DNA from: Desulfuromonas sp.
Lineage (GTDB): Bacteria; Desulfobacterota; Desulfuromonadia; Desulfuromonadales; SZUA-401
Assembly (NCBI GenBank): GCA_002869605.1
Contig: PKUI01000017.1
Coordinates: 1 to 17,579, forward strand
Direction: 5' to 3'
Length of the DNA stretch: 17,579 bases
Part shown: one piece after another, positions 1 to 7,260 of the stretch
Layout of the letters: the number at the start of each line of letters is the position of its first letter
How positions within the stretch are numbered: the first letter of the stretch is position 1
Program-made: the position numbers and the translations under genes
The notes under the pieces: generated by a model
What the model was told of the DNA's origin: nothing
The model's input: the letters and a program-made list of their open reading frames with translations, nothing else
The model's database searches: none

Positions 1-4
1 AACC

Positions 5-748
5 ATGAATCTGACACTGTATGTGTGGCGTCAGAAGGACGCCAAGGATAAAGGGAAGCTCGAGCGTTACAATGCGAAGGATGTCAGCCCTGACATGTCT
101 TTCCTTGAGATGCTCGACGAGGTCAACGAAGACCTGATTAAAACCGGCATTGAGCCGATCGTCTTCGACCATGACTGCCGCGAAGGGATCTGCGGCACCT
201 GCTCGCAGGTGATCAACGGTGTGCCGCACGGCCCCGAGGAAGAGATCACCGCCTGCCAGCTGCATATGCGTCGCTTCAAAGACGGCGACGCAATCTACAT
301 CGAGCCGTGGCGTGCCAAGGCCTTCCCGGTCATCAAGGATTTGATGGTCGACCGTAGCGCCTTCGATCGCATAATCCAGTCATACGGCTACACCTCGGCC
401 CACACCGGCGGAGTGCCCGACGGCAACGCGATCCCGATCTCCAAGGTCAAAGCTGACGAGTCGATGGACGCCGCTGCCTGTATCGGCTGCGGGGCCTGCG
501 TCGCCGCCTGCCCCAACGCCTCGGCGATGCTGTTCGTCTCGGCCAAGGTCAGCCACCTCGGACTGCTGCCGCAGGGTGAAGTGGAAGCCGCTCGCCGCGT
601 CAAGGCGATGGTCGACACCATGGACGCCGAAGGCTTCGGTAACTGCACCAACCACTACGAGTGTGAAGCTGCCTGCCCGAAAGGGATCAAGGTCAAGTTC
701 ATCGCTCGCCTTAACCGCGAACTGGCCAAATCGACGGTCACCAAGTAG
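5..748 (+). CDS. sdhB: Succinate dehydrogenase / fumarate reductase iron-sulfur subunit
   Basis: FeS electron-transfer subunit of respiratory complex II; it passes electrons between the flavoprotein (SdhA/FrdA) and the membrane quinone-binding subunit on the cytoplasmic face. The 247-aa protein is full length for the family. The N-terminal ferredoxin domain has the [2Fe-2S] ligands C58, C63, C66 and C84. The C-terminal domain has C159-x2-C162-x2-C165-x3-C169-P plus C214-x5-C220-x3-C224. By analogy with E. coli SdhB/FrdB, C159/C162/C165/C224 hold the [4Fe-4S] cluster and C169/C214/C220 the [3Fe-4S] cluster. The start lies 4 nt into the window, so its ribosome site and the expected upstream sdhC/sdhA genes are outside. 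A strong terminator follows, so this is the last gene of its operon. Sequence alone does not separate succinate oxidation from fumarate reduction; in Geobacter one such enzyme does both, so frdB is an equally valid name. Confidence 0.95.
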   Translation: MNLTLYVWRQKDAKDKGKLERYNAKDVSPDMSFLEMLDEVNEDLIKTGIEPIVFDHDCREGICGTCSQVINGVPHGPEEEITACQLHMRRFKDGDAIYIEPWRAKAFPVIKDLMVDRSAFDRIIQSYGYTSAHTGGVPDGNAIPISKVKADESMDAAACIGCGACVAACPNASAMLFVSAKVSHLGLLPQGEVEAARRVKAMVDTMDAEGFGNCTNHYECEAACPKGIKVKFIARLNRELAKSTVTK

Positions 749-773
749 TACGTTCGCGACGCACCAGCACCAC

Positions 774-805
774 AAAGGGCAGCCCATTTGGGCTGCCCTT
801 TTTTT
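774..805 (+). terminator. Rho-independent terminator of the sdh/frd operon
   Basis: A perfect 12-bp GC-rich stem (774-785 with 790-801) has a 4-nt ATTT loop and runs into a T-tract ending at 805. It lies 26 nt after the sdhB stop codon and is a textbook intrinsic terminator. The A-run on its 5' side would also give a short U-run on the opposite strand. Confidence 0.95.
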
Positions 806-859
806 ATTATCCTCCAACGCCACTAGACTTTCACTAATGAGGATCTATATTCAGACTGT

Positions 860-1900
860 ATGTATCTTCATTTTCGGCACAATCTGAGCAAATTATCCAG
901 CACCACGCTGCCGCTTCTGCTGCTTTACGTCCTGCTCGGGACCACGAACGCCATTGCGGAAACATCCGAGAATTCAAGTCAACCAACTGCTGAGCCGCAG
1001 CAACAAGAAGAGAGTGGGCTGGACGCCTTCGGAAAAAAAACCGCATCCACCCTCTACCACGAGCCGCTGAGCAGATCGATTGAAAACATCTCACAGAAGC
1101 TGGACACCTATTTCGGCAACGAACAACTGTATAAAGACTATACCGCCAGCTATGGTCGCTTCAGATTGACGACGAAATATAAACGGGGTGGCGAATTCAC
1201 CATGGTCCCGAAATTCCAGCTACGCCTGAAACTGCCCAACCTTAACAAGCACCTAAAATTGAAGCTCGAACTGGATGCCGAAGAAAACGAGGACTCTCCG
1301 GAACAGACCGTAGAGACGTTTGATCTGTTGAGCGGTGACCTCCCGCCTAAAGTATCATCAAGCAACTTCTCAACCTCGATCTCCCCGGGCATCAACTACA
1401 ACACCGACGAAGACGAACTTGACCCCTATGCGAAAATTAAGTTCCAGTACAGGTTCCCCCTGTTGAACTGGTCATCATCGCTCAGCCAGACATTTGAACG
1501 CTATAGAAGTACCGGGAATGGGACAAGAACCAACTTGACCTTGATGAGACCGATAGGCGAGCGGTACACCCTGACATTAACATCGAAGGTCTACCACAAT
1601 GAGGGAGAATATACGCACACAGACTACCAGATAACCCAGGGAATCAAGCTGGCGTATCAGGCGACACGAAGGCTGACCATCTCAAGCGAAGCAATTATCC
1701 AGGGGAAAACAGACCCTAACTGGCAGCACGATCTCTACACCGTCAACATCCAGTTCCGTAAAAACATCCACGAAGAATATGTCTTCTTAGAACTCAAACC
1801 GGAGATCGAGTTCGACAGTGAGAAAAACTTCCACGGAGCCCCTTCGCTTTCCCTGCGACTCGAAGTCCACTATGGTGCCATCTATTACAACAAGAAGTGA
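860..1900 (+). CDS. Exported beta-rich protein of unknown function (possible outer-membrane protein)
   Basis: 346 aa, not recognised as a named family. Residues 1 to about 33 look like a signal peptide: basic start, a leucine-rich core (LPLLLLYVLLG), and an AIA-E type cleavage site. A low-complexity Gln/Glu/Ser stretch follows (about 34-55). The rest is rich in alternating polar/hydrophobic segments, for example around residues 95-130, 190-260 and 315-342, which suggests amphipathic beta strands and an outer-membrane or periplasmic beta structure. The protein ends in Lys-Lys rather than the C-terminal aromatic residue usual for classical porins, so a barrel is only inferred. No good ribosome site stands at normal distance from the ATG; the nearest purine run (GAGGA) is about 16 nt upstream. 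It stands alone after the sdh terminator, converges on the next gene, and its base composition is visibly more AT-rich than its neighbours. Confidence 0.75.
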   Translation: MYLHFRHNLSKLSSTTLPLLLLYVLLGTTNAIAETSENSSQPTAEPQQQEESGLDAFGKKTASTLYHEPLSRSIENISQKLDTYFGNEQLYKDYTASYGRFRLTTKYKRGGEFTMVPKFQLRLKLPNLNKHLKLKLELDAEENEDSPEQTVETFDLLSGDLPPKVSSSNFSTSISPGINYNTDEDELDPYAKIKFQYRFPLLNWSSSLSQTFERYRSTGNGTRTNLTLMRPIGERYTLTLTSKVYHNEGEYTHTDYQITQGIKLAYQATRRLTISSEAIIQGKTDPNWQHDLYTVNIQFRKNIHEEYVFLELKPEIEFDSEKNFHGAPSLSLRLEVHYGAIYYNKK

Positions 1901-1904
1901 TCCT

Positions 1905-1940
1905 AGGTCATTCAGCACGATAACGGGCCATGAATGACCT
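1905..1940. repeat. Perfect 10-bp inverted repeat at the convergent gene ends
   Basis: AGGTCATTCA (1905-1914) is matched exactly by TGAATGACCT (1931-1940) around a 16-nt spacer. It begins 5 nt after the stop of the 860-1900 gene and covers the stop codon (1908-1910) and last codons of the opposing oxidoreductase gene. No T-run follows on either strand, so it is not a classic intrinsic terminator. It could still fold in both convergent transcripts as a 3'-end stabiliser or Rho-assisted end. Confidence 0.55.
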
Positions 1941-3014
1941 GTCGATGTGATCTTTGATCCGCCACGGCAGGACCCCAAACAGGCTGAACGGAGGACGCTT
2001 TAACGCCGCACGACCATCACCAAGGTTGAGAACCTGCATGAAGCTCTGTTGGGGAGAATAGGTACTCAGCGGCCGACGCTCGAGAGCTGCAATCAGGTTG
2101 TGCGTCAGAACCGGCCCCTGGCGAACCGCATAGACCCCTGCCTTCGCCAGAGGCGAGCTCATGAAATAAGCACAGTCTCCTGCGGCAAAAAGATACGCAT
2201 CGTCAACAGACTGCAGAAACGGATTAATACTCAACCCGCCGTCGGGGCCGACACTCAGTGCCGACTCCCGGAACAACTGCGGTGGCGACACGCCGGTTGC
2301 CAACAGGGCAAAGTCGTATGTCCAACGCTGTCCGTCACTGAACTCGATGTACGCTTCCTCGAAACCTTTGACATGAGTATTTTCGAGGACTTGCACCGAC
2401 CTTCGCCGAAAATATTCCTTGACCTTTACGACCAGAGCAGTCGGCCATCCCGGCAGAAGCTCTCCACTCGAGACCAGCGCCACCCGGCCGTCGACGCCGT
2501 TGCACTCCAATAAACGCCGCAGATTTCCGGCTAACTCTACCCCTGCAGCCCCACCGCCGACGACCAACAGACGACACGGACGCCCCGAGGGCCACGCCTC
2601 GATCTTGCTCCGCAGTTCGGCAAGACGCTCCACCGGCTTCACCGTCAATACACGCTGTTTCAGGGTCGCGGGGATATCGGCAACAACCTCACTACCGACA
2701 TTGAAAGAAGCGACATCATAATCGACACAACGTCGCGAAGAAAGAATCAGTGAGCGCTTCTGGCTATCGATCCGCTCTACCCGCTCCCAGATCGTCTCAA
2801 CCCCGGCCTGCTCGGCCATCTTGTCGAGTGGGAAGCAGAGATCTTCAGACCTGTACCGTCCACCAAGCAATCCCGGCGCCATCCCCGAATAGTAGTGTAA
2901 CGGCTGCGGGTTGATCAGGGTAATGCGATGCCCGCGCCGTAGTATCGCGCGGGCCTGGCTGAGCGTATGAAGGTGCGCATGCCCTCCACCAACCAGCAAT
3001 AGATGTCGCCCCAT
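1908..3014 (-). CDS. FAD-dependent pyridine nucleotide-disulfide oxidoreductase family protein (SelD-associated type, TIGR03169-like)
   Basis: 368-aa flavoprotein of the two-dinucleotide-binding-domain superfamily. Motifs in order: N-terminal FAD-binding LLVGGGHAHLH (residues 6-16), the family-typical YYSGMAPGLLGG (41-52), a second NAD(P)H-binding motif VVGGGAAGVELAG (151-163), and FAD-binding AAGDC (277-281). The C-terminal WRIKDHIDRSFMARY (351-365) is typical of the group usually found at the N-terminus of SelD fusions. No CxxC redox disulfide is seen, so it is closer to NDH-2/sulfide:quinone reductase-like enzymes than to disulfide reductases. The start is supported by GGGAGG 4 nt before the ATG. 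It is the last gene of a three-gene operon, 18 nt after the SH3 protein. It stands alone with no selD in the window. Substrate and acceptor are unknown; a membrane quinone is a plausible acceptor. Confidence 0.85.
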   Translation of the reverse strand: MGRHLLLVGGGHAHLHTLSQARAILRRGHRITLINPQPLHYYSGMAPGLLGGRYRSEDLCFPLDKMAEQAGVETIWERVERIDSQKRSLILSSRRCVDYDVASFNVGSEVVADIPATLKQRVLTVKPVERLAELRSKIEAWPSGRPCRLLVVGGGAAGVELAGNLRRLLECNGVDGRVALVSSGELLPGWPTALVVKVKEYFRRRSVQVLENTHVKGFEEAYIEFSDGQRWTYDFALLATGVSPPQLFRESALSVGPDGGLSINPFLQSVDDAYLFAAGDCAYFMSSPLAKAGVYAVRQGPVLTHNLIAALERRPLSTYSPQQSFMQVLNLGDGRAALKRPPFSLFGVLPWRIKDHIDRSFMARYRAE

Positions 3015-3032
3015 ATTGCCTCCCTCGAAAGA

Positions 3033-3749
3033 CTAGTAGCCGCCCGACAGACCACCCCGTTTGCGACGCGAGGCGCGCCCAATCAGCCAGCCCAAAAACA
3101 GGACACCGGCCCCGGCAAGAAACCATTTAATAACCCCGCTGCTCATCAGGCTCTCGTTCTCCTTGCGCAACAGACCGAGTTCATTGCTCAGCATCGCATT
3201 TTCATCCTTGAGGCGATCACGCTCGCTGGCGAGGGTGACAACATCGGCAGCATCGACCACCAGCTGATCGTACTTCTGCAGGGTTGCGTCGCGCTCGTTC
3301 AAGGTTTCCGTCTGTTGCTGCTGTATGTCCGTCAGCTTTTTCTCCGTAACCGCGAGCTTTTCGACCAGCTGCTGGCGTTCAGCTTCGAGCTCCCCCGATG
3401 CTGCACCGAGACGTTTCTGCGCGGCAGTCAACTCCCCCTCAAGCTGTTTGAGCTGTTTTTCCAAGCGTGAGATGACATGCGTCCTCGGCTCACGATCCGT
3501 GGCATAGCGCTTCGGGAAGTAGCCCTCCGTGCCATCGGACAAACGTACCTTGAAGTAATCACCCTTCTCACCCAGCATCTGCATGGCGTCGTCGGTATGC
3601 ATCAGCTTTTGCGCCGCGCTCCCGGAGACCGCTTCGCTTCTGAGATTAACCGCCAGCTGGTCGCTGACATACAGGGTACGGGCGAAGACCGGCGGCGCCA
3701 TAAACAACACCACCAGACAAACACCCATAGCTACGAAAAATCTGTTCAT
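3033..3749 (-). CDS. SH3-domain / coiled-coil / membrane-anchor protein (YgiM-like, TIGR04211 type)
   Basis: 238 aa from the ATG at 3749, chosen because AAGGAGG stands 6 nt upstream and the protein then begins with a good signal peptide (residues 1-23, ending VFA before RT). A longer reading from 3812 would add 21 residues and overlap the upstream gene, with no benefit. A bacterial SH3 domain follows (about 25-84: LYVSDQLAVNLRS ... GYFPKRYA). Next comes a long heptad-rich coiled coil (about 90-205, many Glu/Lys/Gln/Leu), a single transmembrane helix (about 207-224), and a short basic tail (RASRRKRGG). This order is that of the E. coli YgiM / TIGR04211 family: periplasmic SH3 and coiled coil held to the inner membrane by the C-terminal helix. 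Bacterial SH3 domains often bind peptidoglycan. It sits 41 nt after the radical SAM gene and 18 nt before the FAD oxidoreductase. Confidence 0.85.
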   Translation of the reverse strand: MNRFFVAMGVCLVVLFMAPPVFARTLYVSDQLAVNLRSEAVSGSAAQKLMHTDDAMQMLGEKGDYFKVRLSDGTEGYFPKRYATDREPRTHVISRLEKQLKQLEGELTAAQKRLGAASGELEAERQQLVEKLAVTEKKLTDIQQQQTETLNERDATLQKYDQLVVDAADVVTLASERDRLKDENAMLSNELGLLRKENESLMSSGVIKWFLAGAGVLFLGWLIGRASRRKRGGLSGGY

Positions 3750-3790
3750 TATATCCTCCTTGCAACCCCGCATCCCGGGGAACATAACAC

Positions 3791-5125
3791 TTACTCTTCT
3801 CCAAGCGGCCAATCGTCTTGATATCCGGGAGGGTAGAAATTCTCGCGAGTGCGGTTGAAATAGCCGAATTGGATCTCCGGCACCCTCTGCTTGAGCTCAT
3901 TCAGCATCGCGTACATGCCGAGCGGCTCGCTATCCACTGCAATGGCCTCCCAGTAGCGAACCGGATCGAGACTCAGGTTGCGCATCTGGATCAGGTCGAC
4001 CCCGGCAGTACCGATCAGGTCGATAAGCGCCTCGAGCTCGTCCCTGCGGTCGGTCACCCCCGGGAAGACCAGGTAGTTGAGCATGGTGAAAAGCCCTCTT
4101 TGCTTGGCGCGATGCACCGACTCAATGACATCCGCAAAGCGATATCCCTGGGGGCTATAATAAGGCTTGTAAACCGGTTCACGAACCGAGTTCAGGGAGA
4201 TGCGGATCGAATCGAGCCCCGCATCTGCGAGTCTGTCGATCTCGTCAGGCAGCGACGCGTTGGTGTTGAAATTCACCGTTCCTCGTGAGGTTGCCCGGCG
4301 CATCTCATTGATCGCTTTCGCTGCGGTTGCGGCCTGTAGAATAGGATCCCCTTCGCACCCTTGCCCGAATGAGACGATCGCATTTTCAGCCGACTCCAGG
4401 TGGGGCACGGCGACGGCACAGAGCTCTTCAACGCTCGGCACAAAGGTCAAGCGTTCCTGACTCGAGGGACAGCATTCGTTGGCTTCCGTCTGATGCGAAA
4501 GGCAACCAATACAGCGTGAATTGCAGTTCGGGCTGATCGGCAGTGGAGCTTCCCAGCGCCCCAGAAAAAGATTTTTAGCTGCGAAGCAGTGGTAATCGAG
4601 CGCGCAGCGGGAGAGCTGTTCGAGCAGTCGATTCCCTCCGCTCTGTGCCATGCGCTGGCGGACCTTGGGTTCGAGCTCGCGGTCGTCGAAGTTTTCCGGC
4701 TGCCACTGAATGTTGCGATCCACCTTGACCGCCGCCACGTAAAAACGCTCCTCCTCAACACACCAACCCAACGCGGTATAGGCCCAAAGCGGCAGGGTCA
4801 TGCGCTTGCGCGTCCACTCTGCGGCCGGCAACAGGGTCCGGGTATAGCCGGGAGCCATGAAGGCACAAACCGCCTGTACGCTCCCCCCACCCCACTCCCG
4901 AGGTAGCTGATCGATCGTCTCGACGCGTCCACGGTTACGGTTCCAGCCGAGCGGTGGTGTCTGCGGGAGGGTGAACAGGCGGCTCCCCTCGGGAAGCGGA
5001 ATCAGTTCTGCCACATCCGGACGTAGCGGCGTCATGCCGTTCATACCGACCATCTCCAGAAAGGGGTGCTCGAACACCTCTCCCTGTTCATCTGCCACCA
5101 CTGCGCGGAAAGTCTTTTCTGTCAT
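3791..5125 (-). CDS. Radical SAM protein with an extended N-terminal domain
   Basis: 444 aa from the ATG at 5125 (MTEKTF...). A GTG at 5185 would add 20 residues; neither start has a convincing ribosome site, so the start is uncertain. An N-terminal domain of about 195 residues, which I do not recognise, precedes the radical SAM core. The core begins with C201-x3-C205-x2-C208, the [4Fe-4S]/SAM cluster ligands. A Gly-rich SAM-contact segment follows (FGQGCEGDP, about residue 268), then a TIM-barrel-like order with NFNTNASLPDEI and AGLDSIRISLNS strands. Extra cysteines C218 and C219 lie just after the cluster motif; C175 and C180 lie before it and could serve an auxiliary site, though this is speculative. 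It is the first gene of the operon with the SH3-anchor protein and the FAD oxidoreductase. The product is unknown: catalysis by 5'-deoxyadenosyl radical is expected, the substrate is not evident. Confidence 0.85.
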   Translation of the reverse strand: MTEKTFRAVVADEQGEVFEHPFLEMVGMNGMTPLRPDVAELIPLPEGSRLFTLPQTPPLGWNRNRGRVETIDQLPREWGGGSVQAVCAFMAPGYTRTLLPAAEWTRKRMTLPLWAYTALGWCVEEERFYVAAVKVDRNIQWQPENFDDRELEPKVRQRMAQSGGNRLLEQLSRCALDYHCFAAKNLFLGRWEAPLPISPNCNSRCIGCLSHQTEANECCPSSQERLTFVPSVEELCAVAVPHLESAENAIVSFGQGCEGDPILQAATAAKAINEMRRATSRGTVNFNTNASLPDEIDRLADAGLDSIRISLNSVREPVYKPYYSPQGYRFADVIESVHRAKQRGLFTMLNYLVFPGVTDRRDELEALIDLIGTAGVDLIQMRNLSLDPVRYWEAIAVDSEPLGMYAMLNELKQRVPEIQFGYFNRTRENFYPPGYQDDWPLGEE

Positions 5126-5320
5126 ATGCGAACAATCAACCTGATATTCTTGGTAAACACTTGATATTGCGGGAGAGTAGCACACTTGGACACAGGTTTG
5201 AAGTGTAAACGACAGTCCTTTCCTTACGAATAACGGTAACTTCTACACGCCGGTCGGAACGCTGCGCCAGCCTACTATTTGAGCTTTTCACTTGCCGGGC
5301 ACTCGGCTATGCTAGCCGTC
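5126..5320. promoter_or_regulatory. Divergent intergenic region between the two radical SAM genes
   Basis: 195 nt that must hold promoters in both directions. It contains direct repeats TGATATT at 5142 and 5162 (20 bp apart, two helical turns). It also contains ACACTT at 5157 and 5182, with the inverse AAGTGT at 5201. On the minus strand a weak promoter can be drawn (TTCAAA, 17 nt, TACTCT). No confident promoter is visible for the plus-strand gene. The repeats may be regulator sites but match nothing I can name. Confidence 0.3.
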
Positions 5321-7015
5321 ATGCGCATTGTACTGGCCACCCTGCACAGCAAATATATCCACGCCAGCCTGGCCCTCCCCTACCTGGCAGCGTACTGTGG
5401 AGATCTCGCATGTGATTTTGAAATCCGCGAATTCACCGTTCATGAGCCGCAGGAGAATGTCCTTGAACTGCTGCTCGCCAGCTCACCCGATGTCATCGCC
5501 CTGTCGGTCTACCTCTGGAATCGACGCGAGACACTGGAACTGGTCGACGCCCTGGCAATTGCCGCGCCGCAGGTACGGATCGTGCTCGGCGGACCGGAGG
5601 TTTCCTTCGAGGGAACGGCGCTCCTTCATGCCCACCCCGGAATCTGCGCGCTGGTGCGTGGCGAAGGGGAACTCCCGCTGCATGGCCTGCTCAGCGCCTG
5701 GCTCCGTCACCAGCAGCCTGACGGCGTACCCCGCTTGACCTGGCGGGAGGGCAAGCAAATTACAGAAGGACCGGATGCGCCCCCACTGGAAGACCTCGAC
5801 GCCATCCCTTCACCGTTTGCCGCGGAGCTGGTCGATTTGTCGCGCGGGTTTACCTACCTCGAAACCAGCCGCGGCTGCCCCTACCGTTGCAGCTTCTGCA
5901 TGAGCGCCCTCGACGACAGCGTACGCTCCTTCTCCATGCAGCGCATCCGCAGCGACCTGCGGCTATTGATGGATGCGCGGGTGGCGAAAATCAAACTTGT
6001 CGATCGCACTTTCAACTACAGTCCCGCACGTGCGCGCGAGATCTTCTCCTTTATCCTCGAGCACAACCGGAACAGCCACTTTCACTTCGAGATCGGCGCG
6101 CATCTCCTCGACGAGGAGACCCTGCAGCTGCTCGCCACGGTCCCGGAAGGAATGTTTCAGTTTGAGATCGGTGTACAGTCGACCCTCGACCAGACGCTTG
6201 ACAACATCGACCGTCACGTCGACCAGCAACGGCTCGAGGCCAACGTAACGCGTCTCCAGGAGACCGGGAACATCACCCTGCACCTCGACCTGATCGCCGG
6301 GCTCCCCGGAGAATCGTACCCCCAGCTGCTCTCCTCGATTGACCGGGTCATCGACATGCAGCCGCACCATCTGCAAATCGAACTGGTCAAGCTCCTCCCG
6401 GGCTCGCCCCTGCGAGGCGCTGCTTCAGAGTGCGGGATTGAATTCGCCCCCCACCCCCCCTACACGGTGCTGTCGACCCCTGAGATCGACTTCGCACAGC
6501 TTGGCCTGGTCAGAGCCTTGAGTCGGGTACTCGACATGACCTGGAATCATGGCCGCATGCGCGGCTTCCTGACGGCGCTCGCGCTACAGAGCGGCTCATT
6601 CGCCTCGGGCCTTGAGCTCCTTTCTTCGACGCTGAAACGAAAAGGGATGCTGCGCCACCCGCTCTCACAGCGGAGTCTGTTCGAGGCGCTTGCCGGTGTC
6701 GTTGCCGAAAATTTCCACGAAATGACCAGGGATCGGCTTACGGAACACCTTGCGCGAGACTATGCGCTTAGCGAGAAAGTCGCCTTATCCTCCCCCCCGT
6801 TCTTCTTCTCGTGCGACCTTAACGACAGCGAACAGGCCATGGCCCGGGAGCAGCTGGCGATCGAGCTCGAAAGCATCCGCGGCCAGGGGGTCAAGCTGCA
6901 GCATTTTGCCTGCGTCTTCCACCACCTTCACGGGGAACAGCGCAGCCTGCATCTATTCCTCTATTTCACCAGGCCGGGGGTCGGTTTAGAGGTCACAGAA
7001 AAGATACTCGCATGA
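5321..7015 (+). CDS. B12-binding-domain radical SAM protein, DUF4080 type
   Basis: 564 aa from the ATG at 5321 (MRIVLATLHSKYIH...), the family-typical beginning. An ATG at 5309 and a TTG at 5279 are possible upstream starts, and no clear ribosome site decides between them. Residues 1 to about 140 form a cobalamin-binding-like Rossmann domain (DVIALSVYLWNR, VRIVLGGPEVS). The expected DxHxxG base-off cobalamin motif is not visible, as is common in this group. The radical SAM core follows, with TSRGCPYRCSFC supplying C186-x3-C190-x2-C193, then KLVDRTFNY, FEIGVQS and HLDLIAGLPGE, all typical of this subfamily. The C-terminal part from about residue 370 matches the DUF4080 arrangement as I remember it. 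It is a single gene, divergent from another radical SAM operon. By family a methyltransferase-like or complex rearrangement reaction is possible; the substrate is unknown. Confidence 0.88.
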   Translation: MRIVLATLHSKYIHASLALPYLAAYCGDLACDFEIREFTVHEPQENVLELLLASSPDVIALSVYLWNRRETLELVDALAIAAPQVRIVLGGPEVSFEGTALLHAHPGICALVRGEGELPLHGLLSAWLRHQQPDGVPRLTWREGKQITEGPDAPPLEDLDAIPSPFAAELVDLSRGFTYLETSRGCPYRCSFCMSALDDSVRSFSMQRIRSDLRLLMDARVAKIKLVDRTFNYSPARAREIFSFILEHNRNSHFHFEIGAHLLDEETLQLLATVPEGMFQFEIGVQSTLDQTLDNIDRHVDQQRLEANVTRLQETGNITLHLDLIAGLPGESYPQLLSSIDRVIDMQPHHLQIELVKLLPGSPLRGAASECGIEFAPHPPYTVLSTPEIDFAQLGLVRALSRVLDMTWNHGRMRGFLTALALQSGSFASGLELLSSTLKRKGMLRHPLSQRSLFEALAGVVAENFHEMTRDRLTEHLARDYALSEKVALSSPPFFFSCDLNDSEQAMAREQLAIELESIRGQGVKLQHFACVFHHLHGEQRSLHLFLYFTRPGVGLEVTEKILA

Positions 7016-7094
7016 AACTCTTTCGCTGACGCGGCAACGACCTCCCGATACGCTACCATTGCGCCCTCAGCGCCCCGGCACTTGACAAACACGG

Positions 7095-7109
7095 TTTTCG
7101 ATTCGAAAA
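7095..7109. promoter_or_regulatory. Perfect palindrome TTTTCGA-T-TCGAAAA upstream of the chemoreceptor gene
   Basis: A 7-bp perfect inverted repeat around one central base lies 7 nt after a consensus -35-like TTGACA (7082-7087). No -10 hexamer sits at the right distance from that TTGACA, so the promoter itself is not established. The site looks like a dimeric regulator operator in the 245-nt gap 7016-7260, which holds nothing else I can identify and shows no clear sigma-28 or sigma-54 promoter. Confidence 0.35.
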
Positions 7110-7260
7110 AGCCCTATTCAGCAGACAGGCCAACACCTGTTCAACTGGCCATCCCTTCGGATAACCTCACAAGCAACCGCGCAATTGTGCACACCCATCC
7201 CACACACTTTCCACGGCTAGGCTCATAAATATCTGGAATTAAATCAAACGATGTTTTAAC

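Noticed and set aside
837..887. 16-codon frame overlapping the start of the 860-1900 gene, considered as a leader peptide
   Set aside because: It has no ribosome site, no regulatory codon run and no attenuator structure after it.
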